The position numbers were made by a program, and so were the translations under genes. A DNA stretch of 40,680 bases from an uncultured Pelagibacteraceae bacterium (GTDB taxonomy: Bacteria; Pseudomonadota; Alphaproteobacteria; Pelagibacterales; Pelagibacteraceae), in NCBI GenBank assembly GCA_902517745.1, contig CABYDS010000009.1:1-40680 (forward strand), in the 5' to 3' direction. The notes under the pieces were generated by a model. It made no database searches, was not told where the DNA came from, and worked only from the letters and a program-made list of their open reading frames with translations. Each line of letters starts with the position of its first letter. Position 1 is the first letter of the stretch. Below, piece after piece: positions 6,515-13,729 of the stretch.

Positions 6515-7321
6515 ATGCCAAAAAAAACAAAAAAATTAAATGGTGGTGAGAAAGAGGAACTACTTATAAAAATTATATTGTGTTCGTTTAGAGATTATAA
6601 AAAAGATATACCAAGTATTGGGAAAATAGAAAAAGTTGGTTTAGAAAATGAATATGGGTCTATCAATTGGAATAATATTGATTTTAATAAACTGAAAAAA
6701 AGCGATAGTAAAATTCGAAATATTGCGAAACAACTTAATATTAGCAAAGGTTCTTCTTTAGATAAAGCTGATGTAAAAATAAATGATACTTTTTATTCTC
6801 TAAAATGCACAGGTTATGGAAAACCAACAATTGTCAATCACACAAGTAGAGTTGGTTTTTTAAATATTGCAGATATAAAATCACAAAATATAAGCGATTT
6901 AGATTCAATTGTAGATAAGTATTGGACATTAAGAGAAAATAATGAAATTTCAGAGGACTGTCCAAATTCTGATGAAAAATCGCCATTTAAAAATAAGAAA
7001 CATGTAATTAAACCATTTTTGGATTTCTTTATCTTTGAAGGCTCAGGTAAAGGAAAGTCAAAATATCCAGCAGAAAAAGTTTTAGAATTTAGAAAATTTA
7101 ATGAAACAAGTTCTTGGAAAATTTTTGGTAGTGAATATTTAGATCAGCACTGGGAAAGGTTATATTTTTGCTTGAGGTATAAAAAAGGTATTATGCCAAA
7201 AGACCAAATTGCATATGATAACCACAAGAATAAAGATAAAATAAGTCCTTGGATAAGACATTTTAAAGGTAAAAAAGGAGAAAAAAAATTTAGAGGTGCA
7301 TTACATGTTAGAGTTGGGTGA
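6515..7321 (+). CDS. Putative type II restriction endonuclease partner of the adjacent methyltransferase (268 aa)
   Basis: A 268-residue soluble protein whose stop codon directly abuts that of a cytosine-5 DNA methyltransferase on the other strand (7321/7322, no gap). Solitary ORFs of this size next to 5mC methylases are usually the cognate endonuclease. A possible PD-(D/E)xK core is Asp86 with Ser95-x-Lys97 (ADVKINDTFYSLKC), followed by a conserved-looking block (PTIVNHTSRVGFLNI, about 104-118) and a C-terminus rich in Lys/Arg/Gly (FRGALHVRVG). I do not recognise a named restriction family and cannot give a target site. If it is not an endonuclease it would be an orphan; the context makes the restriction role the best guess. 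Confidence 0.55.
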   Translation: MPKKTKKLNGGEKEELLIKIILCSFRDYKKDIPSIGKIEKVGLENEYGSINWNNIDFNKLKKSDSKIRNIAKQLNISKGSSLDKADVKINDTFYSLKCTGYGKPTIVNHTSRVGFLNIADIKSQNISDLDSIVDKYWTLRENNEISEDCPNSDEKSPFKNKKHVIKPFLDFFIFEGSGKGKSKYPAEKVLEFRKFNETSSWKIFGSEYLDQHWERLYFCLRYKKGIMPKDQIAYDNHKNKDKISPWIRHFKGKKGEKKFRGALHVRVG

Positions 7322-8230
7322 TTAAATAGCAAATTGCTCTAAGTGATATTTAATTTCCTTTCCTATTTCTTTAACAACATTTACTGCAACAGAGTTTCCT
7401 AGTTGCTTCATTGCTTGATTATTTGAAACAGGCATTTTGAATGATTTAGGAAAACCCATCATTTGTAAGCCTTGTATAGGTTTAATCCTTACCACTTTAT
7501 TTTTTACAATGTAGCCATCCCAGTTTCTTCGGTCATTAATTGGAGATCTTCCACCACCAACTCTTAATGTAAAACCTATTTTTCTCTCTTCTTTACTGTT
7601 TAATTCTTTTGATACAAATCCATCGAAAATATCTGACATAGTTTTTTTGAGTGGTATTTCCCTTGGGAAAGTGAAGGCTAATTCTTTGTACATATTTTTC
7701 AATTTAGGCTTATAAAAACCAACCATATAAACTCTTGGTCTATGTTGAGGTAGGCCAAATTCTGAGGCTTTAATTACTTTGTAGTCAAATGTGTAATCTA
7801 AATTCTGTAAGCTTTTATAGATAACTTTGAATGTTCTACCGTTATCATGATTTTTTAAATGTCTTACATTCTCTAAGAAAAATACAGCTGGTTTTTTAGT
7901 CTTTATAATTTCTTCAATTGAAAAAAATAAATTACCATCTTTATTATCTTTAAAACCTTTTTTATATCCTGCCTGAGAAAAAGGCTGACAAGGAAATCCA
8001 GCACAAAGAATATCAAAATCTGGAATTTTCTTAAAATCTACTTTCCAAATATCGCCAGCAAATAAGTTTGGATCACTGAGATATTTATCCTTGAAATTAG
8101 CTGCATAAGTTTTTCTAGCATGCATATCAATTTCTGATGTAAATACACATTCCATGCCAAGTGATTTTAAAGCGAGATGAAATCCTCCAATTCCAGCAAA
8201 TAGATCAATAAACTTTAAACGTTTTGACAT
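7322..8230 (-). CDS. DNA (cytosine-5-)-methyltransferase, Dcm/HhaI family (302 aa)
   Basis: Transfers a methyl group from S-adenosylmethionine to C5 of cytosine in a specific DNA site. All key family motifs are present: motif I FIDLFAGIGGFHLAL (7-21, SAM binding), motif IV GFPCQPFSQAG with catalytic Cys81, motif VI ENV (120-122), motif VIII QHRPRVYMVGF (from 162), and motif X with LGNSVA near 277-282. The target-recognition region (about 185-265) is short, so a short recognition site is likely, but its sequence cannot be read. Length 302 is at the compact end of the family (about 310-420). It has no N-terminal helix-turn-helix extension, so self-regulation through such a domain is unlikely. 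It is convergent with the putative endonuclease at 6515. Confidence 0.93.
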   Translation of the reverse strand: MSKRLKFIDLFAGIGGFHLALKSLGMECVFTSEIDMHARKTYAANFKDKYLSDPNLFAGDIWKVDFKKIPDFDILCAGFPCQPFSQAGYKKGFKDNKDGNLFFSIEEIIKTKKPAVFFLENVRHLKNHDNGRTFKVIYKSLQNLDYTFDYKVIKASEFGLPQHRPRVYMVGFYKPKLKNMYKELAFTFPREIPLKKTMSDIFDGFVSKELNSKEERKIGFTLRVGGGRSPINDRRNWDGYIVKNKVVRIKPIQGLQMMGFPKSFKMPVSNNQAMKQLGNSVAVNVVKEIGKEIKYHLEQFAI

Positions 8231-8261
8231 ACAGAAGCTTACTTTAAATTTTATGTTTATT

Positions 8262-8290
8262 ATTATATTTATCCGAGTCAGATTGACTCA
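8262..8290 (-). promoter_or_regulatory. Putative methyltransferase promoter with dyad operator
   Basis: Leftward TATAAT at 8267-8262 lies about 30 nt upstream of the methyltransferase ATG (8230). A perfect dyad gagtca-gat-tgactc (8275-8289) overlaps the expected -35 position. Such placement suggests repression of the methyltransferase gene by a dimeric regulator. Both arms contain GANTC, the CcrM target in many alphaproteobacteria; whether this host has CcrM cannot be told. Confidence 0.42.
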
Positions 8291-8298
8291 TCAAATAG

Positions 8299-10035
8299 TT
8301 ATATAAAAAAACTTGCTTTAATATTAATTTTAGATTTTGTGTATAGCTTAGGCTCTTCTTTGAAGTCTGGTTTTCCACCCTTTATTGGGAAGCTAAATCG
8401 AACAGAACCATCCATTCTATATTCTGCTATTTGTTTATTGATTTGTTTAGAATTTAAGAGATAGATATAGGTCCCAGTCACTTTTTGTAGCTCTTTTTTT
8501 TCATCTATTTCGTCATCACTTGCATAATCTAGAACTTCTTCTCTTTTCTTAATTGCCAAAGGTTTTAATTTTTTTGTTATTTTTTTTAGATCAAATTTAA
8601 AATCTTTATTTAATACTAAATTATCTGGAGCATAAAATTTTATATCCTCAAGTATTGCTTTATTTGATAAATCTGAAGCTTCTTTTTTAAAATTCTTATT
8701 AGACAGTTCCTTTAGCATATAACAATTTGTAGTTCCATCTCTATTGGATCTGTATTTAATTAAGTAATTTTTTTTTCTTTTCTTAGAAGATAATATTCCA
8801 TAGCAAAGTTCAGAACTTTCTGAAAGACTTAATATTACTGACGTTGATCTAAAAATAGTTTCAAAGGTTAAATCTTTATCTAAAAAATTATAAATTGATC
8901 CAGACGTATAAGCAGGAGTAATTATTTCACTCTCTGGTAATATTTCATCATATTCAAATGCATATTGTAGTTCCTCATCAGCATTAAGTGCTTTAACAAT
9001 CGCTGGCACTATTTCCTTTTGATAGTAGTTTTCTTTCATTGAACTATAATTATTTAATTCATCTAAAAATATTTCTTTATCAAATCTAGATTTAATATTT
9101 TTTAAAGTGAATTGTGGAAATACTCTATTTTTATATGCACCACCATTATCTTCAAACCAAGGAATGGCTTTTCCATTTGGTCCTATCTCACTTTTTAGTG
9201 GCAACCAATCATTAAATTTATTTTTTTTTTGTGAAATGATTGTTTTGGGTGAAAAAATTTTTTCAATCTCATTAAAATCTTTGCAATATGAAAGTTTATA
9301 AAATAAATTTGCAATCTCTATCGAATTACTTTGATTATTTTTATTTATTAGTCTTTCATACTTTTTAATCATTTTTTCTGTTTTAGCTAAACTTTTTGGT
9401 TCACCTCTATAATGATCTCTCTTTGCAAAACTATCTTGATGGCCATATTTTTTTTCAAGTGGTTTCCATTTTGAATTCCATTTGAAACCTTTTCTTTTTG
9501 CCCAATCCCATGTAGTACCAACAGGCATTGGTTTTTTTGGATTATATTTATACCCAGGTTTAAACTTTTGATATTTATCGCTTAAAAAATTTTCAAATTT
9601 AAATATATCCACAATATTACTCATTATTGCATCCACATCTCTTCTTGATGGAGGATATCCTCCAGTTACCCAGCCAGCAAAAGGACCACTAATAGATTTT
9701 AAGATTTTGATCTTATATTTAACCTTAAGCACTTCTGATAAATAAAATAAAAATAATTTAAAAATTATAATTTGCTTATAGCCCTTTAGCTCAATATATT
9801 CTTCTCTTAACTCAGAAATACATAAACCCAGTTTTTTAATTAAACTGAATGTAGGTAGTGGTTTTAATGTTTTAACTCTTAATAAATATTCTGTTTTTGG
9901 AAATTTGAAATTCATTCTCCAAATTTTATACTCTTCAAAACATTGCCTATAAAAAATTAGTCTTTTGTTAAAATCTTTTTTTGGAGTTTTGATTATTCTT
10001 ATTATTTTTTTTATTTCTTTTAAATAGTCTGACAT
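8299..10035 (-). CDS. Large hypothetical protein of the island (578 aa)
   Basis: A 578-residue, basic, apparently cytosolic protein that I do not recognise. The N-terminal 120 residues are helical and Lys-rich; residues about 117-135 (GPFAGWVTGGYPPSRRDVDA) are Gly/Pro-rich; residues 155-210 carry Trp/Gly/Lys-rich motifs (PVGTTWDWAKRKGFKWNSKW); the C-terminal part has mixed acidic segments (LDYASDDEIDEKKE) and ends SKINIKASFFI. No Walker, nuclease, helicase or transposase motif is evident. It lies between the integrase (53-nt gap) and the methyltransferase (68-nt gap), all on the minus strand, so it may be an element replication, packaging or regulatory protein or an anti-phage factor. The long intact frame makes it a real gene; the function is open. 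Confidence 0.7.
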   Translation of the reverse strand: MSDYLKEIKKIIRIIKTPKKDFNKRLIFYRQCFEEYKIWRMNFKFPKTEYLLRVKTLKPLPTFSLIKKLGLCISELREEYIELKGYKQIIIFKLFLFYLSEVLKVKYKIKILKSISGPFAGWVTGGYPPSRRDVDAIMSNIVDIFKFENFLSDKYQKFKPGYKYNPKKPMPVGTTWDWAKRKGFKWNSKWKPLEKKYGHQDSFAKRDHYRGEPKSLAKTEKMIKKYERLINKNNQSNSIEIANLFYKLSYCKDFNEIEKIFSPKTIISQKKNKFNDWLPLKSEIGPNGKAIPWFEDNGGAYKNRVFPQFTLKNIKSRFDKEIFLDELNNYSSMKENYYQKEIVPAIVKALNADEELQYAFEYDEILPESEIITPAYTSGSIYNFLDKDLTFETIFRSTSVILSLSESSELCYGILSSKKRKKNYLIKYRSNRDGTTNCYMLKELSNKNFKKEASDLSNKAILEDIKFYAPDNLVLNKDFKFDLKKITKKLKPLAIKKREEVLDYASDDEIDEKKELQKVTGTYIYLLNSKQINKQIAEYRMDGSVRFSFPIKGGKPDFKEEPKLYTKSKINIKASFFI

Positions 10036-10088
10036 AATTTTTTATTTATAATTATATAAGCATATTAAAGATTTTTAATGTACATAAT

Positions 10089-11036
10089 TTAAAGTTTTTT
10101 TATTAGATCATTTATTTTAGTATTATTGTAGATGTTTAGTAATGTTCTTGGGTCAGTATGCCCAGAAATCAGCATCACTTCAGCAACGGATAGTTTTTTC
10201 TCTATCATAAAATTTGTTAAAGCTTGTCTTCTTAAATCATGAAATCTTCCATCTTGAATTTTATAAAATTTACATAACTTATTAAATTGTTTGCTTACAG
10301 CCATCGCAGACATAGTAAAAGGCATTTTTGTATTATTTAATATTTCTAATGCTCTTTTTGAAAGAGGTATAGTTCTGGGCTTTGTCTTTGTTAAAGGTAT
10401 ATGAAGAGTTTGTCCATTAATATGCTCTTTTTTAATTCTTAATATTTCTCCTACTCTCATACCAGTTTCCAATGCAATTTTAATTATTGATCTAAGTTTT
10501 TCTGAGGTTTTATTACCGTAAATTAAAAGTTTTAGTTCTCTCTCAGTAAATCTTCTGTCTCTTGGATCTGGTAATTTTGGTTTATTAATATCCAACACAG
10601 GGTTCTCTATCTTAAAATCCCATTCTTTTCTTGCTATAGAAAATAGGTGAGAAATTATTGCTAGTCGTCTTTTAACTGATGAAGGTTGTAAACATTTCAA
10701 AGCCTTGTCTCTGTATTGTGCAATAATACTATTAGTAATCATATTTAATTTTAGATTAACAAAGGGTTCTTTGAGTAGATATTTAATAAGTTTATCTTCC
10801 ATATCCTTAGATCTTTTATGTATAGTGATCTCATCTCTGTATCTAATTAAACAATCTTTAAATAGAGGATAATCAATTTTTAGAATGTCAATTTCTTCTC
10901 TAAAGTATTTAAGCTCTATATTTTTAGCCCAAATTTCTGCATCTTTCTTTACAACAAAAGTTTTAGTTATTGTTGGATATCCTTTTATTCGAATTACACA
11001 CTGCCATTTACCAAGTCTTTTTCTAAAGTACGCCAT
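10089..11036 (-). CDS. Tyrosine recombinase / phage-type integrase (315 aa)
   Basis: Catalyses site-specific integration and excision of the island. The N-terminal ~55 residues (RKRLGKWQCVIRIKGYPTI) look like an arm-site DNA-binding domain, followed by a SAM-like core-binding domain (about 60-150) and the catalytic domain (about 160-315). Active-site residues are visible: Arg194 in TGMRVGE, a Lys in the beta-hairpin around 217-219, His266-x-x-Arg269 (FHDLRR), His293 (SGHTDPRT) and nucleophile Tyr303 (NIYNN). Start chosen at 11036 because a strong ribosome site (ggagg) precedes it. The gene lies 80 nt from a 3' tRNA fragment, the typical place for an element that uses a tRNA as its attachment site. 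It appears intact. Confidence 0.93.
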   Translation of the reverse strand: MAYFRKRLGKWQCVIRIKGYPTITKTFVVKKDAEIWAKNIELKYFREEIDILKIDYPLFKDCLIRYRDEITIHKRSKDMEDKLIKYLLKEPFVNLKLNMITNSIIAQYRDKALKCLQPSSVKRRLAIISHLFSIARKEWDFKIENPVLDINKPKLPDPRDRRFTERELKLLIYGNKTSEKLRSIIKIALETGMRVGEILRIKKEHINGQTLHIPLTKTKPRTIPLSKRALEILNNTKMPFTMSAMAVSKQFNKLCKFYKIQDGRFHDLRRQALTNFMIEKKLSVAEVMLISGHTDPRTLLNIYNNTKINDLIKKL

Positions 11037-11052
11037 ATCATTCCTCCAATTT

Positions 11053-11070
11053 GAGTACGAGAGTGAGTAC
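11053..11070. repeat. Short direct repeats upstream of the integrase
   Basis: TGAGTAC occurs twice (11052-11058 and 11064-11070), spaced by 12 bp, between the integrase start and the tRNA-derived att site. This is a plausible place for arm-type integrase sites or an operator, but two copies of 7 bp are weak evidence. Confidence 0.25.
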
Positions 11071-11116
11071 TTATGATTGTCTAGTTAAATTTGTTATTGT
11101 TTACTCGTGAAAATTG

Positions 11117-11174
11117 AAGTGGTACAGTACACTCATAATGTATTGGTCCCAGGTTCGAGTCCTGGCGGGCCCAC
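11117..11174 (+). other. tRNA(CAT) 3' fragment: island attachment site (attR-like)
   Basis: This is the 3' part of a tRNA gene: part of a D-loop (agtggta), an anticodon stem-loop with loop ctCATaa (anticodon 11134-11136), a five-base variable loop, a perfect T-arm (ccagg/ttcgagt/cctgg, 11149-11165), and the acceptor strand cgggccc + A + CCA. The 5' partner gggcccg and D-stem are missing: the bases 11101-11116 cannot complete the acceptor or D stem. It is therefore a remnant left when an element entered the tRNA 3' end, not a working tRNA. The CAT anticodon means elongator tRNA-Met or tRNA-Ile2; the variable loop and acceptor slightly favour Ile2. The intact gene is expected left of the window. 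Confidence 0.75.
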
Positions 11175-11249
11175 CAAATCATATAAAATCATTATTTAAA
11201 GGTAATAGTTTTTCAAAACTTGAGTAAAATTTGTTGTATTATAATTTAA

Positions 11250-11705
11250 ATGAATTTTAAAATCAAAATCAAACCTAAAATATCATACTATGTTTCAATA
11301 TTTGTTTCTTCAGTAATTCTTTTTTATTTCGCTTATAAAGCAGTTGTAGCATACTTAATTCATCGAGAATTATATGGCGGCGGATTAGATACATTGGTTT
11401 TATTAAGAGCATCCATTTCAGGAATAATGCTTCTTTTAATACTTTTATTTATACAGTTTATAAAAATACCTGATCTAAAAAGTCATCGTACAATTTTAAG
11501 AGGAATCTTTATTGGATGGACAAGTGTTTTTATAATACTTGTGATCGTTAATTTAAGCTCAATATATTTTATTTTATTGTCTGGTTTAGTGTCTTTTTTT
11601 TCCTTAATTACTTTGTTCAGTTTAGAGGACCAAATTAAAGATGAAAAAAATACCCTTACAGAAAAAGAAATTTACCTTCTTCAACAACTTGCAAAAAAAA
11701 AGTAG
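11250..11705 (+). CDS. Small integral membrane protein (151 aa)
   Basis: First backbone gene after the att site. Four hydrophobic spans are visible at about residues 13-36 (YVSIFVSSVILFYFAYKAVVAY), 48-69, 83-100 and 104-125, ending in a charged cytosolic tail (EDQIKDEKNTLTEKEIYLLQQLAKKK). No family is recognised. The 3' end overlaps the annotated start of the CIA30 gene by 65 nt in another frame; a shorter CIA30 start would remove the overlap. Function unknown, probably cytoplasmic membrane. Confidence 0.68.
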   Translation: MNFKIKIKPKISYYVSIFVSSVILFYFAYKAVVAYLIHRELYGGGLDTLVLLRASISGIMLLLILLFIQFIKIPDLKSHRTILRGIFIGWTSVFIILVIVNLSSIYFILLSGLVSFFSLITLFSLEDQIKDEKNTLTEKEIYLLQQLAKKK

Positions 11706-12273
11706 CCCTATTTTGAAAAAAATAATATTTTTAATTTTTTTTTTATTTTATCAAAGTATTGTTTATTCTGAAGATATGATTTTAGATCAGTTAAAAAACC
11801 CCAAAATAACAAATCAATCTCAAAAGTGGAATTTTATTACTGATCAAGTAATGGGAGGTGTATCAACAGGAAAATTTATAGTTGAGAATGTTAATGGAGT
11901 AGCTTGCTATAGAATGACTGGAGATGTATCCACTAAAAATAATGGTGGATTTATACAAATGAGAACAAAATTAAGTCCTGAAATTAGTAGTAAAGACTAT
12001 GACGGTGTATACATAAAAGTTTATGGCAATGAAAAAAATTATAACCTTCATTTAAGAACTGGTTTAACATTAGCTCCATGGCAGTATTACAGTTACACTT
12101 TCACAACAACAAAAAATTGGATTGAAATTAGGGCGCCATTTGAACAATTTAAAAAATCTAATTTCTATCAACCAAAAAGTATACTGGGACAGAATATAAA
12201 ATCAGTTGGTTTAGTTGCAGGTTTTGATGATTTCAAATCAGATATTTGCTTAAGTGAAATTGGATTTTATTAA
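11641..12273 (+). CDS. CIA30-domain protein with signal peptide (up to 210 aa)
   Basis: Residues about 48-210 match the CIA30 fold (complex I intermediate-associated protein 30/NDUFAF1-like), with the hallmark start WNFITDQVMGGVSTGKF, then NNGGFIQMRTKL, DYDGVYIKVYG and the C-terminal LVAGF. In bacteria such domains are often exported and of unclear function. A hydrophobic segment (IIFLIFFLFYQSIVYS) followed by EDM looks like a signal peptide, but with the ATG at 11641 it starts 26 residues in and the gene overlaps its neighbour by 65 nt. A TTG at 11713, in frame and just after the neighbour's stop, would give a compact signal peptide and is a good alternative start. Stop is one base from the convergent mlaC stop. 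Confidence 0.75.
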   Translation: MKKIPLQKKKFTFFNNLQKKSSPILKKIIFLIFFLFYQSIVYSEDMILDQLKNPKITNQSQKWNFITDQVMGGVSTGKFIVENVNGVACYRMTGDVSTKNNGGFIQMRTKLSPEISSKDYDGVYIKVYGNEKNYNLHLRTGLTLAPWQYYSYTFTTTKNWIEIRAPFEQFKKSNFYQPKSILGQNIKSVGLVAGFDDFKSDICLSEIGFY

Positions 12274-12274
12274 G

Positions 12275-12865
12275 TTATTTAATTAAAAATTCCTCAAGCG
12301 TTTTGAACAATGCATTTATATCACCGTTGTTATTTTGTAAGATTGAGTTAAATTCTTCTTTTTGTGTTCTAGCCAAACTTAATCCCTCTACAATTAGATC
12401 TCTTATTAAAGGTCTATCAGGATTTTTTGTATAAATTCTCCAATCTATTTTTACTTGAGGTCTTTTTGATGTGGCCTCTAATACACTATTAACAATTGTA
12501 TATTTATCATTAATTTTTTTCTGTGACACCACATTGATTCTTGGATTTGTATAATCAACCAATCTGCTTGAGAAACTTTTTAAAAAATAACTTCTAAATA
12601 ATTTTTGATATTTAGCTTTTTGTTCATCATTAATAGATTTCCTGTACTTTCCTAAAGTGTACATACCTATTCCATTAATATCTACACTCCTTTCTGCAAT
12701 AGCATTTAATTTAATTATTTTTGACTCGACAGGATCTTCACTAGATAATACAGATGCAGCTTCATCAACTATTTCATTGATTAGAGCGCTAGGATCTTTT
12801 GAAAAAGACACATTAGAGAAATTCGTTAAAAATAAAAATATAATTAAATATTTAAGTAATTTCAT
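12275..12865 (-). CDS. mlaC: MlaC/Ttg2D-type periplasmic phospholipid-binding protein (196 aa)
   Basis: Carries phospholipid across the periplasm between the outer-membrane MlaA complex and the inner-membrane MlaFEDB transporter, maintaining outer-membrane lipid asymmetry. It has a signal peptide (MKLLKYLIIFLFLTNFSNVSFS) and a mature part with the family pattern: helix with the FR/LF region (YQKLFRSYFLKSFSSRLVDY), then beta strands INVVSQKKINDKYTIV and VKIDWRIYTKNPDRPLIRDLIVEGLSLARTQ. Length fits the family (about 200-210). It is directly downstream of mlaA (11-nt gap), so the two are one transcript. The transporter subunits are not in this window. Confidence 0.88.
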   Translation of the reverse strand: MKLLKYLIIFLFLTNFSNVSFSKDPSALINEIVDEAASVLSSEDPVESKIIKLNAIAERSVDINGIGMYTLGKYRKSINDEQKAKYQKLFRSYFLKSFSSRLVDYTNPRINVVSQKKINDKYTIVNSVLEATSKRPQVKIDWRIYTKNPDRPLIRDLIVEGLSLARTQKEEFNSILQNNNGDINALFKTLEEFLIK

Positions 12866-12876
12866 CTAATGATAAA

Positions 12877-13677
12877 TTATTGAGTATCTAGTTCTTCCCA
12901 GTCGTCGTCGCTAAGTGTATCGGTAGTTTTATCTATATTTCTAATTTTTCTATATCTGTCTTGTAAATAAAGACTTCTTACTGATGCATACAGATCAACA
13001 GAACTATTTTCAAGACTATCAAACGACTCTAAATTTTTTGCTCTAAAATCAACTCCACTTAATAATCTTGATGCATAATAATCTGCCTCAGAAAAATATT
13101 GAGTTTCATTAACTACGGTAACATTATACCACGCATCACCACCAATAATATTAACCATTGATCCAATTGAGTCTCTTACAGTAGTTGGGCCCAAAACCGG
13201 CAAAACAAAATAACAACCGGGTCCAGCACCCCAAACACCTAATGTTTGTCCATAGTCTTCTTTATCACGTTTTTTTAAACCATAATAAGAAGCAACATCA
13301 AATATTCCTGCAATTCCAAGAGTTGAGTTAATAACAAATCTGGCAGAATTTAATCCAGCATCCTTAAATTGACCTTGAAGAACATTGTTAGGTATAGTAA
13401 CAACATTACCAAGATTGCTTAATGCATTGCTTGTGCCTGATCTAATAGGCTGAGGAAACACTCTGTACCCTTTTGCTAACGGCTTAAAAATTACTTTATC
13501 CAACGCTTGGTTGAATGAAAAAATTCCTCTATTAACTTTTTCAAAACAATCTTTAACTTCTACGTACCCATTGTCTTTTTTTCCGTTTAATTTGATTTTT
13601 CCATCATCTCCCGCATATGCTAAACTGCTTATAGATGAAATTACTAGAATAATTAAAGCTGAAAGAAGTTTGTTCAT
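12877..13677 (-). CDS. mlaA: MlaA/VacJ-type outer-membrane lipid-asymmetry protein (266 aa)
   Basis: MlaA removes misplaced phospholipid from the outer leaflet and hands it to MlaC. The VacJ domain (about 42-235) is clear: FEKVNRGIFSFNQALDK, NNVLQGQFKDAGLNSARFVINSTLGIAGIFDVA, DYGQTLGVWGAGPGCYFVLPVLGPTTVRDSIG. The N-terminus (LLSALIILVISSISSLAYA then GDD) is a signal peptide of the signal-peptidase I type; no lipobox cysteine is present, whereas the E. coli protein is a lipoprotein. The Asp/Glu-rich tail (DTLSDDDWEELDTQ) is also noticeable. First gene of the mlaA-mlaC pair; divergent from the amidase gene, 52 bp away. Confidence 0.92.
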   Translation of the reverse strand: MNKLLSALIILVISSISSLAYAGDDGKIKLNGKKDNGYVEVKDCFEKVNRGIFSFNQALDKVIFKPLAKGYRVFPQPIRSGTSNALSNLGNVVTIPNNVLQGQFKDAGLNSARFVINSTLGIAGIFDVASYYGLKKRDKEDYGQTLGVWGAGPGCYFVLPVLGPTTVRDSIGSMVNIIGGDAWYNVTVVNETQYFSEADYYASRLLSGVDFRAKNLESFDSLENSSVDLYASVRSLYLQDRYRKIRNIDKTTDTLSDDDWEELDTQ

Positions 13678-13729
13678 GAAATACTTATAGTATAATTAGT
13701 GTTAATATAAAGATAAATTGTTTTAATTT

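Noticed and set aside
6515..7321. MspI-type endonuclease
   Set aside because: Length is similar, but the sequence around the catalytic core does not resemble the MspI sequence as I remember it.
11101..11174. A complete tRNA gene
   Set aside because: The 5' bases pair with only four of seven acceptor positions and cannot form a D-stem; only the 3' portion is tRNA-like.
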